In this document: positions 1-11,780 of the stretch, piece after piece | Position numbering within the stretch: position 1 is the first letter of the stretch | How the letters are laid out: every line of letters starts with the position of its first letter | Source: Palsa-504 sp963705835 | GTDB lineage: Bacteria; Actinomycetota; Actinomycetes; Streptosporangiales; Streptosporangiaceae | Direction of reading: 5' to 3' | Assembly: GCA_963705835.1 (NCBI GenBank) | Contig: CAVPLC010000060.1 | Span: 1 to 64,000, forward strand | Length of the DNA: 64,000 nucleotides | Program-made: the position numbers and the translations under genes | The notes under the pieces: generated by a model | Database searches by the model: none | What the model saw: only the letters and a program-made list of their open reading frames with translations | What the model was told of the DNA's origin: nothing

Positions 1-254
1 ACCGTCACCAGCCAGGTGATGCTCCACGGTGGCGGATGGATCACCTGGGTGATGGCCCGGTCGACCCGGGAGTCGTACCGGATGACGAGCAGGCAGCAGG
101 CCACGGCGAGGACGGCAGCGGCCAGGCGCACGCCGTCGCTGCCCCGCCGGCGACGCTGGCCACTGCCGACCGGGGCGAATATGACCGAGCGCCAGCCCCG
201 CAGGAGATTCTGCTCCGCGGCCGAGCTCTCCCTTTCGGCGAGGTTCCCGGTCAT
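1..254 (-). CDS. N-terminal part of a predicted membrane protein (runs off the left edge)
   Basis: An open frame starts with ATG at 254 and is still open at the window edge, giving 84 residues. The N-terminus is hydrophilic and includes the patch RGWRSVIFAP followed by the basic stretch GQRRRRGSD. A membrane segment, VRLAAAVLAVACCLLVI, lies at about residues 42-58. The cytoplasmic arginine-rich patch before the first helix resembles the start of the actinobacterial lysylphosphatidylglycerol synthase-like (TIGR00374/UPF0104) multi-pass proteins, but too little is visible to fix the family. Upstream, GGCGGGGCC can serve as a weak ribosome site. It lies 17 bases beyond the SHOCT gene on the same strand and could be read with it. 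Confidence 0.6.
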   Translation of the reverse strand, partial: MTGNLAERESSAAEQNLLRGWRSVIFAPVGSGQRRRRGSDGVRLAAAVLAVACCLLVIRYDSRVDRAITQVIHPPPWSITWLVT

Positions 255-271
255 ACTGGCCCCGCCGCCAT

Positions 272-676
272 TCAGGCAGCCAGGACCTTGGCCTTCTCGC
301 GCTCGAACTCCTCGGCCGTGATAACGCCCCGGTCGCGCAGGTCAGCCAGCTTGGCCAGCTGGTCGGCCGAGTTCGGCTCACCCGCGGCCTGCTGGATGTA
401 GCGGCGGACCTCCTGATCCTGCTGCTGTGCCTGCCGTGCGGCCCGCTCCTGCATCGAGCCGCCGCGGGCGATCAGGTAGACCAGGACGCCGATCAGCGGG
501 ATGAACAGGACGAAGATAAACCACAGCGCCTTGGCCCAGCCGGACAGGTCATGGCTGCGGAAGATGTCGATGAAGACGTAGATCAGGATCCAGATCCAGA
601 TCACCCACAGGAAGATCTCGAAGACCGTCCAGAACGCTCCGAGCAGCGGGTAGGAGTAGGAACTTGCTAGCGGCAT
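272..676 (-). CDS. PLDc_N / SHOCT domain membrane protein
   Basis: This 134-residue protein has two hydrophobic segments, FWTVFEIFLWVIWIWILIYV (about residues 13-32) and ALWFIFVLFIPLIGVLVYLI. Together they form the two-helix PLDc_N module seen in cardiolipin-synthase N-termini and in many small actinobacterial proteins. The C-terminus, DQLAKLADLRDRGVITAEEF, is a SHOCT motif, a short oligomerization module. No catalytic domain is attached, so no enzymatic function can be claimed. The frame is open to 793, but ATG at 676 is preferred because it has GGAG eight bases upstream and starts at the first conserved residues. It is divergent from tex, with a short shared upstream region (677-803). Confidence 0.85.
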   Translation of the reverse strand: MPLASSYSYPLLGAFWTVFEIFLWVIWIWILIYVFIDIFRSHDLSGWAKALWFIFVLFIPLIGVLVYLIARGGSMQERAARQAQQQDQEVRRYIQQAAGEPNSADQLAKLADLRDRGVITAEEFEREKAKVLAA

Positions 677-803
677 AACGGCTCCATTAGTGAGACGACG
701 GTTACGTGCATGGCCGCGATCGTCACATGTGGTCGGCTCCGCCGCCTCGCCCGGCGCGGGTGATATTCCAAGCCCGCGTTCGGCCGCTGGCACAATTGCT
801 CTG

Positions 804-3152
<2,349 letters not shown>

Positions 3153-3186
3153 AAGCGGCGACGACCGACCAGGCCGGCGCCAGCGC

Positions 3187-5997
3187 TTACCCGGAGACGG
3201 TCACGTTCACCCCCGCCTCTCGCAGCCAGTCTCCCGTCGTGGCGGTGGCGTGCACGACGGCGCTGGCGTTGGGCGCGTAGCTGGGCGGGGTCACCGTGAA
3301 GGTGGCGGACAGGGCGTCACCCGGCCCGACGTTCCCGAACACTGTCGGCCCGGCCGGCTTCGCGGTCCAGCCCTGCGGGAGCTGCAGCGCCAGCCGCACG
3401 GCGTGCAGGGTCGCGTCGCCCGCCGCGCTCAGCGTCACCCGCACCGTCGCCGCCTTGCCCGGCTGCATGGTCGCTGGCGCGCTGACCGACACCTGGCGCG
3501 CGCCCGGCGTGGCCGCCATGGCGAACGAGCCCTGCAGCGGCAGGTCGGCCAGCGCCGAGGAGTCGCCGACGTACACGCGGTACGTGCCCGCGGTCTGCGT
3601 CCATCCGTTCGCCGAGTCGTCCCACCACTGCGTGTCCTGCGGCGTGACGGTGAACGACACGCGAGCCGACTGACCAGGCGCCAGGGAAACCCGCTGGAAT
3701 CCCTCGAGCTGGCGCGGCGGCTCACCGGAGGCAGACGGGTCGCCCAGGTAGAGCTGGGCGACATCAGACCCGGAAACCTGGCCCGTGTTGGTCACCGTCG
3801 CGGACACCCGGACGTCCCGCGTGCCGTCCGTGAAGCCGCGGCTCACCGACAGGTGGCTGAACGCGAACGTCGTGTACGACAGCCCGAACCCGAACGGGAA
3901 CATCGGCGTGATGTCCTTGCTGTCGTACCAGCGGTAGCCGACGTCGATGCCCTCGGAGTACTGCACCGTGGAGCCGTTGCCGGGGAACTGCGCCGTGGTG
4001 GACGCGGGCACCTGGCTCAGCGAGGACGGGAACGTGACCGGCAGGTGCCCGCCGGGGTCGGTCTGGCCGAACAGCACGCCGGCCAGCGACGTCCCGTTGG
4101 CCTGGCCCGGATACCACGCGTCGATCACGCCCGCGACCTGCGACAGCCACGGCATCGCGACCGGCGCGCCCGCGTTGATCACCACGACCGTGTGCGGGTT
4201 CGCCGCCGCGACCGCCGAGATGAGCTCGTCCTGCGCGGAAGGCAGGTTCAGCGACGGCCGGTCGGTCGCCTCGGACTCGGTGTCGTCGGAGGCCACCACG
4301 ACGGCGACCTTCGCCGACTTGGCGGCCGAGGCCGCGGCGGCGATGCCGGGAGCCAGCGCCGACGGCGTGCCCCACAGCAGCTGCGACGAGTCACCGCTGA
4401 TGGAGAGCGGGTAGGTCTGGCCCTTCGTCAGGTCGACCGCGACCGAGTAGGTGTGCACCGGCGGCGTGGACGGGTCGTCGATGATCTGCTTACCGCCCAG
4501 CGACAGGTACGTCGAGGTGTAGCAGCCGCACGGGTTGGTGATGGCCAGCACGTAGGTGCCGGTCTCCGGCGCGGTCAGCGTGCCAGTATAGCTGCCGCCG
4601 AATGGCGTCGGCGCGTAGGCGGGAGACAGGTCGCTCGACGGTATCGAGGGCAGCGACGTGTCGGTCGGCAGGCCCTGCTGGTACGTCACGCTGGCCGCGG
4701 ACCCCGCGGCAGCCTTGATGCCGGCCAGCGGGCTTACCGTGCCCGACGGGATCACGTACGCGCTGCCGCCGCCCGCGTAGGTCGGCGAGGCGTCCGCCGA
4801 CGGGCCGACGACGGCGATGGAGCCGCCGGTGGACAGCGGCAGGACCGAACCGGCGTTCTTCAGCAGCGTGGTCCCGTCCGTGGCCACCTGCGAGGCCAGC
4901 GCGACGTGCGCCGGGGTGGTCACCGTGGACGAGGTCGTGCCGGTCCGCGGCTGGCTGAACAGGTTGAACCGGAACATCTCGGTCAGGACCCGCTGCACCA
5001 TGGTGTTCAGCACGCTCTTGGCGATCGTCCCGTTCTGGACGGCGGTCTGCAGCGCCGTCCCGTAGTAGGTGTTGAACGGCTGCTCCTGGTCGGTGCCCTC
5101 GAGCGCCCCCTGGGTGGAGTGCAGCGCCCCGTAGTCCGACATCACGAAGCCGGGGAACCCCCACTCGTCGCGCAGGATGGTGGTTTCCAGGTCCGAGTCG
5201 TTGCAGGCGAAGTTGCCGTTGATCACCGCGTAGGAGCACATGACCGAGGCGTCGCCCGACTTCACCGCGGCGTAGAACGACGGCAGGTAGATCTCGTGCT
5301 CGGTCCGGGGATCGATGATGACGTTGTCGGCGGGCGAGTTCCTGTACGTCTCCTGGTTGTACACCGCGAGGTGCTTCACCTGGGACTCCACGTCCTGGCT
5401 CTGCACGCCGGCGATCTCGGGCACGTCGAGCGAGGCGTTGAGGAACGGGTCTTCGCTGAGTGCCTCGAACGATCGGCCCCAGCGCGGGTCGCGGTCGATG
5501 TTCACGGTCGGCCCGAGGTTGGCGCTGGCGCCCTTGCCGAACTCCTCCGCGCCGATTACCTGGCCGTACTGCTGCGCGAGCGAAGGATCCCAGGTCGCCG
5601 CCAGCGCCACGCCCGCGGGCAGCTGGGTGACGCCGGTCAGCCCGTCGGCCACTCCGCCCGGGCCGTCCTCGAGCCCGACCGCCGGGATGCACAGCGACGC
5701 GATCGCGGGCGTGTAGAACACGTACGGGTTGGACGTGCCGTGGCCCTCCACCATGGTGATCTCGTCGGCCAGGGTCATCTGGCCCATCAGCTGGGCCACG
5801 CGCTGCGCGATGGGCGCCCTGGACGTCACCCAGGGGCAGCTTGTCGTCTGGGTGGTTACCGCCCCGCTGGCCGCTGCGGTAGCCGGGACCGCGAACAGCC
5901 CGGCCAATGCCACGGCCGCGGCGCCCAGCGCAAGCCGCCGGGTACGTGCTTTTTTCCTCCAACTGGATACGATGCGCCGAACTCTGGCGTCTGCCAT
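3187..5997 (-). CDS. secreted glycoside hydrolase family 3 beta-glucosidase-like protein with PA14 insert
   Basis: This 936-residue exoenzyme probably hydrolyses beta-glycosides outside the cell. ATG 5997 has GGAGG eight bases upstream. Residues 1-43 form a signal peptide (RRLALGAAAVALAGLFAVPA, then ATAAA). The GH3 N-domain contains DPRWGRSFEALSEDP and the nucleophile motif GFVMSDYGALH, with Asp at about residue 288. A PA14-like segment sits at about 460-545 (TLTAPETGTYVLAI) within the GH3 C-domain, followed by an Fn3-like domain (about 709-786, VTNTGQVSGSDVAQLYLGDP) and a C-terminal NEW3/NPCBM-associated Ig-like domain (about 836-936). PA14 inserts usually sit near the active site and affect substrate choice. 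It converges with tex and is divergent from thrS. Exact sugar specificity cannot be read from the sequence. Confidence 0.93.
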   Translation of the reverse strand: MADARVRRIVSSWRKKARTRRLALGAAAVALAGLFAVPATAAASGAVTTQTTSCPWVTSRAPIAQRVAQLMGQMTLADEITMVEGHGTSNPYVFYTPAIASLCIPAVGLEDGPGGVADGLTGVTQLPAGVALAATWDPSLAQQYGQVIGAEEFGKGASANLGPTVNIDRDPRWGRSFEALSEDPFLNASLDVPEIAGVQSQDVESQVKHLAVYNQETYRNSPADNVIIDPRTEHEIYLPSFYAAVKSGDASVMCSYAVINGNFACNDSDLETTILRDEWGFPGFVMSDYGALHSTQGALEGTDQEQPFNTYYGTALQTAVQNGTIAKSVLNTMVQRVLTEMFRFNLFSQPRTGTTSSTVTTPAHVALASQVATDGTTLLKNAGSVLPLSTGGSIAVVGPSADASPTYAGGGSAYVIPSGTVSPLAGIKAAAGSAASVTYQQGLPTDTSLPSIPSSDLSPAYAPTPFGGSYTGTLTAPETGTYVLAITNPCGCYTSTYLSLGGKQIIDDPSTPPVHTYSVAVDLTKGQTYPLSISGDSSQLLWGTPSALAPGIAAAASAAKSAKVAVVVASDDTESEATDRPSLNLPSAQDELISAVAAANPHTVVVINAGAPVAMPWLSQVAGVIDAWYPGQANGTSLAGVLFGQTDPGGHLPVTFPSSLSQVPASTTAQFPGNGSTVQYSEGIDVGYRWYDSKDITPMFPFGFGLSYTTFAFSHLSVSRGFTDGTRDVRVSATVTNTGQVSGSDVAQLYLGDPSASGEPPRQLEGFQRVSLAPGQSARVSFTVTPQDTQWWDDSANGWTQTAGTYRVYVGDSSALADLPLQGSFAMAATPGARQVSVSAPATMQPGKAATVRVTLSAAGDATLHAVRLALQLPQGWTAKPAGPTVFGNVGPGDALSATFTVTPPSYAPNASAVVHATATTGDWLREAGVNVTVSG

Positions 5998-6052
5998 CTC
6001 GTCTCCTCCGAAGTGATCGGTATCCCCCCTTCGGTCCCCGCTCGGAGTAACC

Positions 6053-6064
6053 TGCGTGCACGCA
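6053..6064. promoter_or_regulatory. 12-bp perfect palindrome in the glycosidase/thrS divergent region
   Basis: TGCGTGCACGCA is a perfect palindrome about 55 bases upstream of the glycosidase start and about 100 bases before thrS. Its size and place suit an operator for a repressor of the glycosidase, but no known regulator's consensus is matched and the regulator is not in the window. This is inference from position only. Confidence 0.3.
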
Positions 6065-6162
6065 ACCCAACATTTTACAACACGGGAATACTCATGCGCG
6101 GTCCGGGCCCGTGCACCGATAGCATCGGGTAACCAGTTCTGTTCGACGTGAAGGAGTTCACC

Positions 6163-8160
6163 GTGTCCAGCCAGCAGCTTCGCATCACCCTCGCCGGAAG
6201 CGAGCATGTGGTCGAGGCTGGCACTACGGCGGGCGCGGCCCTCGCGGCCCTCGCGGCCCCGGAGGGCTCCGGCGGCACCGTGATCGCGGCCCGCGTCAAC
6301 GGCGAGCTGCGCGACCTGGCCTGCCCGCTCGCCGACGGCGACGTCGTTGAGCCGGTGGACATCGCCAGCGACGACGGCCGGTACATCCTGCGGCACTCGG
6401 CCGCGCACGTCATGGCCCAGGCCGTGCAGGAGCTGTTCCCGCAGGCCAAGCTGGGCATCGGGCCGCCGGTGGAGAACGGCTTCTACTACGACTTCGGCGT
6501 CGACCGGCCGTTCACCCCCGAGGACCTCAAGGCGATCGAGGGCCGGATGCGCCAGATCGTCAAGCAGGGCCAGCGGTTCTCCCGGCGCGTCGTGACCGAC
6601 GAGCAGGCCCGCGCCGAACTCGCCGCCGAGCCGTACAAGCTGGAGCTGATCGGGCTCAAGGGCCACGCGAGCGGTTCGGCGAGCTTCGAGTCCGAGGAGT
6701 CGGTCGAGGTCGGCGGCAACGTGCTGACCATCTACGACAACCTGGACCCGGGCACCGGCGAGCTGCGCTGGAAGGACCTGTGCCGCGGCCCGCACCTGCC
6801 CACCACCCGGCAGATCCCGGCGTTCAAGCTGATGCGCTCCGGCGGCGCCTACTGGCGGGGCAGCGAGAAGAACCCGCAGCTGCAGCGGATCTACGGCACC
6901 GCCTGGGAGTCCAGGGACCGGCAGGACGAGTACGTCACCATGCTCGCCGAGGCCGAGAAGCGCGATCACCGCAAGCTCGGCGCCGAGCTGGACCTGTTCT
7001 CCTTCCCGGTCGAGATCGGCAGCGGGCTGCCGGTGTTCCACCCCAAGGGCGGCATCATCCGCCGGGTGATGGAGGACTACTCGCGCCGCCGTCACGAGGA
7101 GGGCGGGTACGAGTTCGTCAACACCCCGCACCTGACCAAGGAAGACCTGTTCATCACCTCCGGGCACCTGGAGTGGTACCGGGAGGGCATGTTCCCGCCG
7201 ATGGAGCTGGACGGGGCCACCTACTACCCCAAGCCGATGAACTGCCCGATGCACATCCTGATCTACGCCTCGCGCGGGCGGTCCTACCGGGAGCTGCCGC
7301 TGCGGCTGTTCGAGTTCGGCACCGTGTACCGCTACGAGAAGTCCGGGGTGGTGCACGGCCTGACCCGGGCCCGCGGCTTCACCCAGGACGACTCGCACAT
7401 CTTCTGCACCCCGGACCAGCTGCAGGACGAGCTGGCCTCGCTGCTGAAGTTCGTGGTCGGGCTGCTGCGCGACTTCGGGCTGACCGAGTTCGAGGCCGAG
7501 CTGTCCACCCGGCCGGACAAGTACGTCGGTGAGCTCGAGGAGTGGGCGGTCGCCGAGGCGGCGCTCAAGCACGCCATCGACGCCTCCGGGCTGCGTTACG
7601 TGATCGCCGAGGGCGAGGGCGCCTTCTACGCGCCCAAGATCGACGTGCACGTCAAGGACGCGATCGGCCGCCGCTGGCAGCTGTCCACCCTGCAGGTCGA
7701 CCTGCAGGAGCCGCACCGGTTCGGCATCGAGTACCAGGCCGCCGACGGCTCGCGGCAGCGCCCGTACATGATCCACCGGGCGCTGTTCGGGTCGATCGAG
7801 CGGTTCTTCGGCATCCTGGTCGAGCACTACGCGGGCGCGTTCCCGCCCTGGCTGGCGCCGGTCCAGGTGGTCGGCATCCCGATCGCCGACGCGCACGTCC
7901 CGTACCTGGCCAAGGTGGCGGCCCAGCTGCGCGAGCAGGGCGTCAGGGTCGAGGTCGACGCGAGCGATGACCGGATGCAGAAGAAGATCAGGACCGCGCA
8001 GCGGCAGAAGGTGCCGTACATGCTGATCGCGGGCGACGACGACGTGTCCGCCGGGGCGGTGTCGTTCCGCTACCGCGACGGGTCGCAGAAGAACGGCGTG
8101 CCCGTCGACGAAGCCGTCGCGGAGATCGTCACCGCCGTGCGCGACCGCGTCCAGGTGTAG
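6163..8160 (+). CDS. thrS: threonyl-tRNA synthetase
   Basis: This class II synthetase charges tRNA-Thr. It has 665 residues, close to the bacterial norm. An N-terminal TGS domain (about residues 1-65) precedes the editing domain with the metal-type motif HSAAH at about 78-82, and then the catalytic core. MNCPMH (Cys at about 361) supplies a zinc ligand, and GVVHGLTRARGFTQDDSHIF is motif 2. The C-terminal anticodon-binding domain begins near PPWLAPVQVVGIPIADAH. The frame is open from GTG 6148, but GTG 6163 is chosen because AAGGAG (6151-6156) lies exactly six bases before it. The HIT gene follows after four bases and is probably co-transcribed. Confidence 0.97.
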   Translation: MSSQQLRITLAGSEHVVEAGTTAGAALAALAAPEGSGGTVIAARVNGELRDLACPLADGDVVEPVDIASDDGRYILRHSAAHVMAQAVQELFPQAKLGIGPPVENGFYYDFGVDRPFTPEDLKAIEGRMRQIVKQGQRFSRRVVTDEQARAELAAEPYKLELIGLKGHASGSASFESEESVEVGGNVLTIYDNLDPGTGELRWKDLCRGPHLPTTRQIPAFKLMRSGGAYWRGSEKNPQLQRIYGTAWESRDRQDEYVTMLAEAEKRDHRKLGAELDLFSFPVEIGSGLPVFHPKGGIIRRVMEDYSRRRHEEGGYEFVNTPHLTKEDLFITSGHLEWYREGMFPPMELDGATYYPKPMNCPMHILIYASRGRSYRELPLRLFEFGTVYRYEKSGVVHGLTRARGFTQDDSHIFCTPDQLQDELASLLKFVVGLLRDFGLTEFEAELSTRPDKYVGELEEWAVAEAALKHAIDASGLRYVIAEGEGAFYAPKIDVHVKDAIGRRWQLSTLQVDLQEPHRFGIEYQAADGSRQRPYMIHRALFGSIERFFGILVEHYAGAFPPWLAPVQVVGIPIADAHVPYLAKVAAQLREQGVRVEVDASDDRMQKKIRTAQRQKVPYMLIAGDDDVSAGAVSFRYRDGSQKNGVPVDEAVAEIVTAVRDRVQV

Positions 8161-8164
8161 CGCG

Positions 8165-8704
8165 GTGCCGGAGGACGACGTCTTCGCGGGCACGCCCGAC
8201 GCGTTCGGGCGGCTGTGGACGCCGCACCGGATGGCGTACATCAAGGGGGAGGGCAAGCCGTCGGGCCCCGGACAGGACGAGGGCTGCCCGTTCGACCGCG
8301 CGCCCAAGCTGAGCGACGAGGACGGCCTGATCGTGGCGCGGGGCGAGCTGGTGTACGCGGTGCTCAACCTGTACCCGTACAACGCCGGCCACCTGCTCGT
8401 CGTGCCGTACCGGCACGTGGCCGACTACACGGACCTGACCCTGCCCGAGACCGCCGAGTTCGCCGAGTTCACCAAGCGCGCCATCAGCGCCCTGCGGCAG
8501 GCCTCGGGTCCGCACGGCTTCAACATCGGCATCAACCTGGGCTCGGTCGCGGGTGCGGGCATCGCCGCCCACCTGCACCAGCACATCGTGCCCCGGTGGG
8601 GCGGGGACACGAACTTCATGCCGGTGATCGGCCGCACCCGCGTCCTGCCGCAGCTGCTCGCCGACACCCGCAAGCTCCTCGCCGAGGCCTGGCCGGCGAA
8701 CTAG
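8165..8704 (+). CDS. HIT-family nucleotide hydrolase/phosphorylase
   Basis: This 179-residue protein of the histidine-triad superfamily has the catalytic signature HLHQHIVPRW near its C-terminus and a core LNLYPYNAGHLLVVPYRHV, typical of the branched HIT/Ap4A-phosphorylase-like group of actinobacteria. It also has a cysteine in CPFDRAP near residue 43, where related proteins bind zinc. It probably cleaves dinucleoside polyphosphates or AMP conjugates. Aminoacyl-AMP and Ap4A are by-products of tRNA synthetases, so its place four bases after thrS makes biochemical sense. GTG 8165 is the start. Confidence 0.9.
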   Translation: MPEDDVFAGTPDAFGRLWTPHRMAYIKGEGKPSGPGQDEGCPFDRAPKLSDEDGLIVARGELVYAVLNLYPYNAGHLLVVPYRHVADYTDLTLPETAEFAEFTKRAISALRQASGPHGFNIGINLGSVAGAGIAAHLHQHIVPRWGGDTNFMPVIGRTRVLPQLLADTRKLLAEAWPAN

Positions 8705-8783
8705 CCCCGCGCGCCAGCTCAGCGGGGCGCCCGGCTGGCCGTCGAGCACCTCGCAGAGCCCGGTCAGTGCTAGTCCTTGCGCG

Positions 8784-10928
8784 CTAGTCCTTGGCTTCGG
8801 CGGCCACCTTGGCGGCTAGGTGGGACGGGAGGGGCTCGTGCCGCAGGTACTGCCGGGTGAACGAGCCCGTGCCGTGCGATAGCGAACGCAGGTCGATGGC
8901 GTACCGGGTGATCTCAAGCTCCGGGATCTCCGCCTTGACCAGGGTCCGGCCCACGCCGACCGCTTCGGTGCCGAGCACCCGGCCGCGGCGCGAGGACAGG
9001 TCGGACATCACCGCGCCCACGTAGTCGTCGGGCACCAGCACGCTCACCTCGTCGACCGGCTCGAGCAGCATCGGCTGGGCCTTGTCCACGGCGTCCTTGA
9101 GGGCCAGCCGCCCGGCCTTCTGGAAGGCCATGTCGGAGGAGTCGACCGAGTGCGCCTTGCCGTCGAACAGGGTGACCCGGATACCGGTCATCGGGTAGCC
9201 GGCCGTGACACCCTGCTCCATCTGCCACCGGACGCCTTTTTCCACCGACGGGATGAACTGCCTCGGCACCACCCCGCCGACGATCTTGTCGACGAACTCG
9301 AAGCCGCCCGAGTCCTCCAGCGGCTCCACCTCGATACGCGCGATGCCGTACTCGCCGTGCCCGCCGGTCTGCTTGACGTTCCGGCCGAGCCCTTCAGCCT
9401 TGCCCGCGATCGTCTCGCGCAGCGGGACCCGCAGGTCCGTCGTCTCGACCGCCACGCCGTTCTTGTTGGCCAGCCGGTCGAGCAGCACGTCGGCGTGCGC
9501 CTCGCCCATCGTCCAGAGCACGAGCTGCCTGGTCTCGGCGTTGTTCTCCAGCCGGAGCGTCGGGTCCTCGGCGACCAGCCGGGACAGCCCCTGGGACAGC
9601 TTGTCCTCGTCGGCCTTGGACTTGGCCACGATCGCGACCGGCAGCAGCGGCTCGGGGATGGACCACGGCTCCATGAGCAGCGGGCGCTCCTTGTCCGACA
9701 GCGTGTCGCCGGTCTCGGCCGTGCTGAGCTTGGCCACCGCGCAGATGTCGCCGGCCGCGCACTGGGTGACCGGGCGCTGCTGCTTGCCCAGCGGCGAGGT
9801 CAGCGCGCCGATCCGCTCGTCGTCGTCGTGGTCCTGATGCCCGCTCGCGGACCGCCCGTGGCCGGACACGTGCACGGAGGCGTCGGGGCGCAGCGTGCCG
9901 GAGAACACTCGGACCAGGCTGATCCGGCCCACGTACGGGTCGGAGGTGGTCTTGACGACCTCGGCGAGCAGCGGGCCCTTGGGGTCAGAGGTCAGCCCAG
10001 TGACGGGCTTGCCGTCGGGGGTGGTGACCGCGGGCAGCGGGTGCTCCGCGGGGGAGGGGAAGGCCTCGGTCATCACCTCGAGCAGTTCGTCCATGCCGAT
10101 CCGGTGCGGCGAGGACGTGACGAGCACCGGGTAGAAGCTGCCGCGCGCGACGGCGGTCTCCAGGTCATCGATGAGCACTTTGGGGTCGATCTCTTCCCCC
10201 GACAGGTACCTGTCCATCAGGCCCTCGTCTTCGCTCTCCTGGATGATGCCCTCGATCAGCTCGCCGCGCAGGTCCTCCAGCCGCCCCGTCTCGCTCGGCT
10301 CGGGCGCGCGCTCGGTCCGCGTGCCGCCGCTGTAGTCGAACATCTTCTGGGACAGCAGGCCGATCAGGCCGCGCACCGGCGTCCCCTGCCCGTCGGACAC
10401 CGGCAGGTAGAGCGGGGCCACGGCGTCGCCGAACGCGGACCGGCAGGCGGCCAGGATGGCCTCGAAGTCGGCCCGCTGGTGGTCGATCTTGGTGATGACC
10501 ACGGCGCGCGGCATGCCCACCGCGGCGCACTCCTCCCACAGCATCCGGGTCACCCCGTCGATCCCGTCGGTGGCCGAGACGGCGAACAGCGCCGAGTCGG
10601 CCGCCCGGAGCCCGGCCCGGAGGTCCCCCGTGAAGTCGGCGTAGCCGGGCGTGTCGAGCAGGTTGACCTTGATGCCGTTGTGCACGAGGGGCGCGAGCGT
10701 CAGGTTGACCGACCGCTGCTGCCTGATCTCGACCTCATCGAAGTCGCTGACCGTGGTGCCCTCTTCGATGCTGCCCTGCCGCTGAATGGTCCCCGTCGCG
10801 GCGAGCAGCGCCTCGACGAGGCTGGACTTCCCCGATCCAGAATGGCCGACCAGCACGACGTTCCGTACCTGGTCGGCCGCCGGTGCCCTGCCCGCGGCTC
10901 CTCCCGCCCCACTCGCTGTTGCTGACAA
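8784..10928 (-). CDS. elongation factor G-like GTPase (EF-G2 type)
   Basis: This 714-residue translational GTPase has the domain order of EF-G. The P-loop GHSGSGKS is at residues 28-35, G3 is DTPGYADFTG and G4 is TKID. The EF-G domain IV/V region follows (QTGGHGEYGIARIEVEPLED and a C-terminal SHGTGSFTRQYLRHEPLP). These features match the actinobacterial 'elongation factor G-like protein EF-G2' rather than the main translocase, which normally sits in the str operon with tufA. Its exact role is not established. The start codon is TTG, supported by AAGGAGG (10943-10937) eight bases upstream. The stop region carries a 14-bp tandem repeat (8769-8793). It is divergent from pgsA. Confidence 0.9.
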   Translation of the reverse strand: MSATASGAGGAAGRAPAADQVRNVVLVGHSGSGKSSLVEALLAATGTIQRQGSIEEGTTVSDFDEVEIRQQRSVNLTLAPLVHNGIKVNLLDTPGYADFTGDLRAGLRAADSALFAVSATDGIDGVTRMLWEECAAVGMPRAVVITKIDHQRADFEAILAACRSAFGDAVAPLYLPVSDGQGTPVRGLIGLLSQKMFDYSGGTRTERAPEPSETGRLEDLRGELIEGIIQESEDEGLMDRYLSGEEIDPKVLIDDLETAVARGSFYPVLVTSSPHRIGMDELLEVMTEAFPSPAEHPLPAVTTPDGKPVTGLTSDPKGPLLAEVVKTTSDPYVGRISLVRVFSGTLRPDASVHVSGHGRSASGHQDHDDDERIGALTSPLGKQQRPVTQCAAGDICAVAKLSTAETGDTLSDKERPLLMEPWSIPEPLLPVAIVAKSKADEDKLSQGLSRLVAEDPTLRLENNAETRQLVLWTMGEAHADVLLDRLANKNGVAVETTDLRVPLRETIAGKAEGLGRNVKQTGGHGEYGIARIEVEPLEDSGGFEFVDKIVGGVVPRQFIPSVEKGVRWQMEQGVTAGYPMTGIRVTLFDGKAHSVDSSDMAFQKAGRLALKDAVDKAQPMLLEPVDEVSVLVPDDYVGAVMSDLSSRRGRVLGTEAVGVGRTLVKAEIPELEITRYAIDLRSLSHGTGSFTRQYLRHEPLPSHLAAKVAAEAKD

Positions 10929-11047
10929 TGCCTTCGCCTCCTTGCGATTTGCTGGTGCGCACGACCAGCCTTAACCCCCTACCACCGTAACCACAACCCC
11001 CACGGAGAAAGTCTCCCCGGTTACCGACAAGTGACAGGAAAGGTCAG

Positions 11048-11070
11048 GGCTCCGGGGGGTCGTACCCCCT
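11048..11070. repeat. GC-rich palindromic dispersed element, copy 1
   Basis: The segment has the form GGCTCCGGGGGGTCGTACCCCCT, with a G-run/C-run hairpin around TCGTA. It shares the core G5-TCGT-C5 with four other copies in the window. It lies in the EF-G2/pgsA divergent region, 27 bases before the pgsA ATG, where it could affect transcription or the mRNA leader. Confidence 0.6.
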
Positions 11071-11096
11071 AGTGAGCACAGTAGTATCGGACGGCC

Positions 11097-11780
11097 ATGC
11101 TGAACGTGCTGCGGCCCGCCATGACGCGCCTGTTCACCCCGGTCGGTGCGCTCCTCGCGCGTACCCCGGTCACGCCGAACGCCATCACCATCATCGGCAC
11201 GGTGGGAGTGGTCGGCGGCGCACTCGGCCTGTTCCCCATAGGCGAACTGTTCCCCGGCGCCTTCACCTGCACGATCTTCGTGTTCCTCGACATGCTCGAC
11301 GGCGTGCTGGCCCGGATGAAGGGCACCAGCGGCCACTGGGGGGCGTTCCTGGACTCGACCATGGACCGGATCGCCGACGCCGCCATCTTCAGCGGCCTGA
11401 CCGTGTGGTTCATGCTCGGCGGCCGCAACCCGCTGCTCGGAGGGGTATCGCTGTTCTGCCTGGTCGTCGGGATGCTCGTGTCGTATGTGAAGGCCCGGGC
11501 GGAGGGCCTGGGGCTGGGCTGCGACGTCGGCCTGATAGAACGGCCCGAGCGCATGCTCATTTCGTTGATCGCGGTCGGCGTATCAGGCCTCGGCGTGCCG
11601 TACATTCTCAACGTGGGGCTGTGGGCGCTGGCCGCGGGGAGTGCGTTCACGTTGGGGCAGCGGGTGCGCGCGGTCTACCAGGCCGCGCATGCTCCTGCGG
11701 ATCCGGCAGGGTTAGGAAGGGTGGCGTGGCGGCTTCATCGGGGTCCGCGAGTTTCGGCCGCCGGCTCAGCGAGCGGCTGA
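11097..11780 (+). CDS. pgsA: phosphatidylinositol phosphate synthase (CDP-alcohol phosphatidyltransferase)
   Basis: This membrane enzyme joins CDP-diacylglycerol to inositol phosphate, the entry to phosphatidylinositol and its mannosides. The CDP-alcohol phosphatidyltransferase motif D-x2-DG-x2-AR-x8-G-x3-D-x3-D is complete: DMLDGVLARMKG, then HWGAFLDSTMDRIAD. The protein has 227 residues with several membrane helices. It starts at ATG 11097. The 3' end overlaps the next gene by about 55 bases in another frame, and the last 30 residues are hydrophilic. The order pgsA-patA-pimA is conserved in mycobacteria and other actinobacteria and fixes the lipid assignment. Confidence 0.93.
   Translation: MLNVLRPAMTRLFTPVGALLARTPVTPNAITIIGTVGVVGGALGLFPIGELFPGAFTCTIFVFLDMLDGVLARMKGTSGHWGAFLDSTMDRIADAAIFSGLTVWFMLGGRNPLLGGVSLFCLVVGMLVSYVKARAEGLGLGCDVGLIERPERMLISLIAVGVSGLGVPYILNVGLWALAAGSAFTLGQRVRAVYQAAHAPADPAGLGRVAWRLHRGPRVSAAGSASG

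Noticed and set aside
6148..6162. GTG 6148 as thrS start
   Set aside because: It would place the ribosome site AAGGAG inside the coding sequence; GTG 6163 has ideal spacing.
8769..8793. 14-bp tandem repeat at the EF-G-like stop
   Set aside because: It simply duplicates the last codons and the stop; no functional meaning is apparent.
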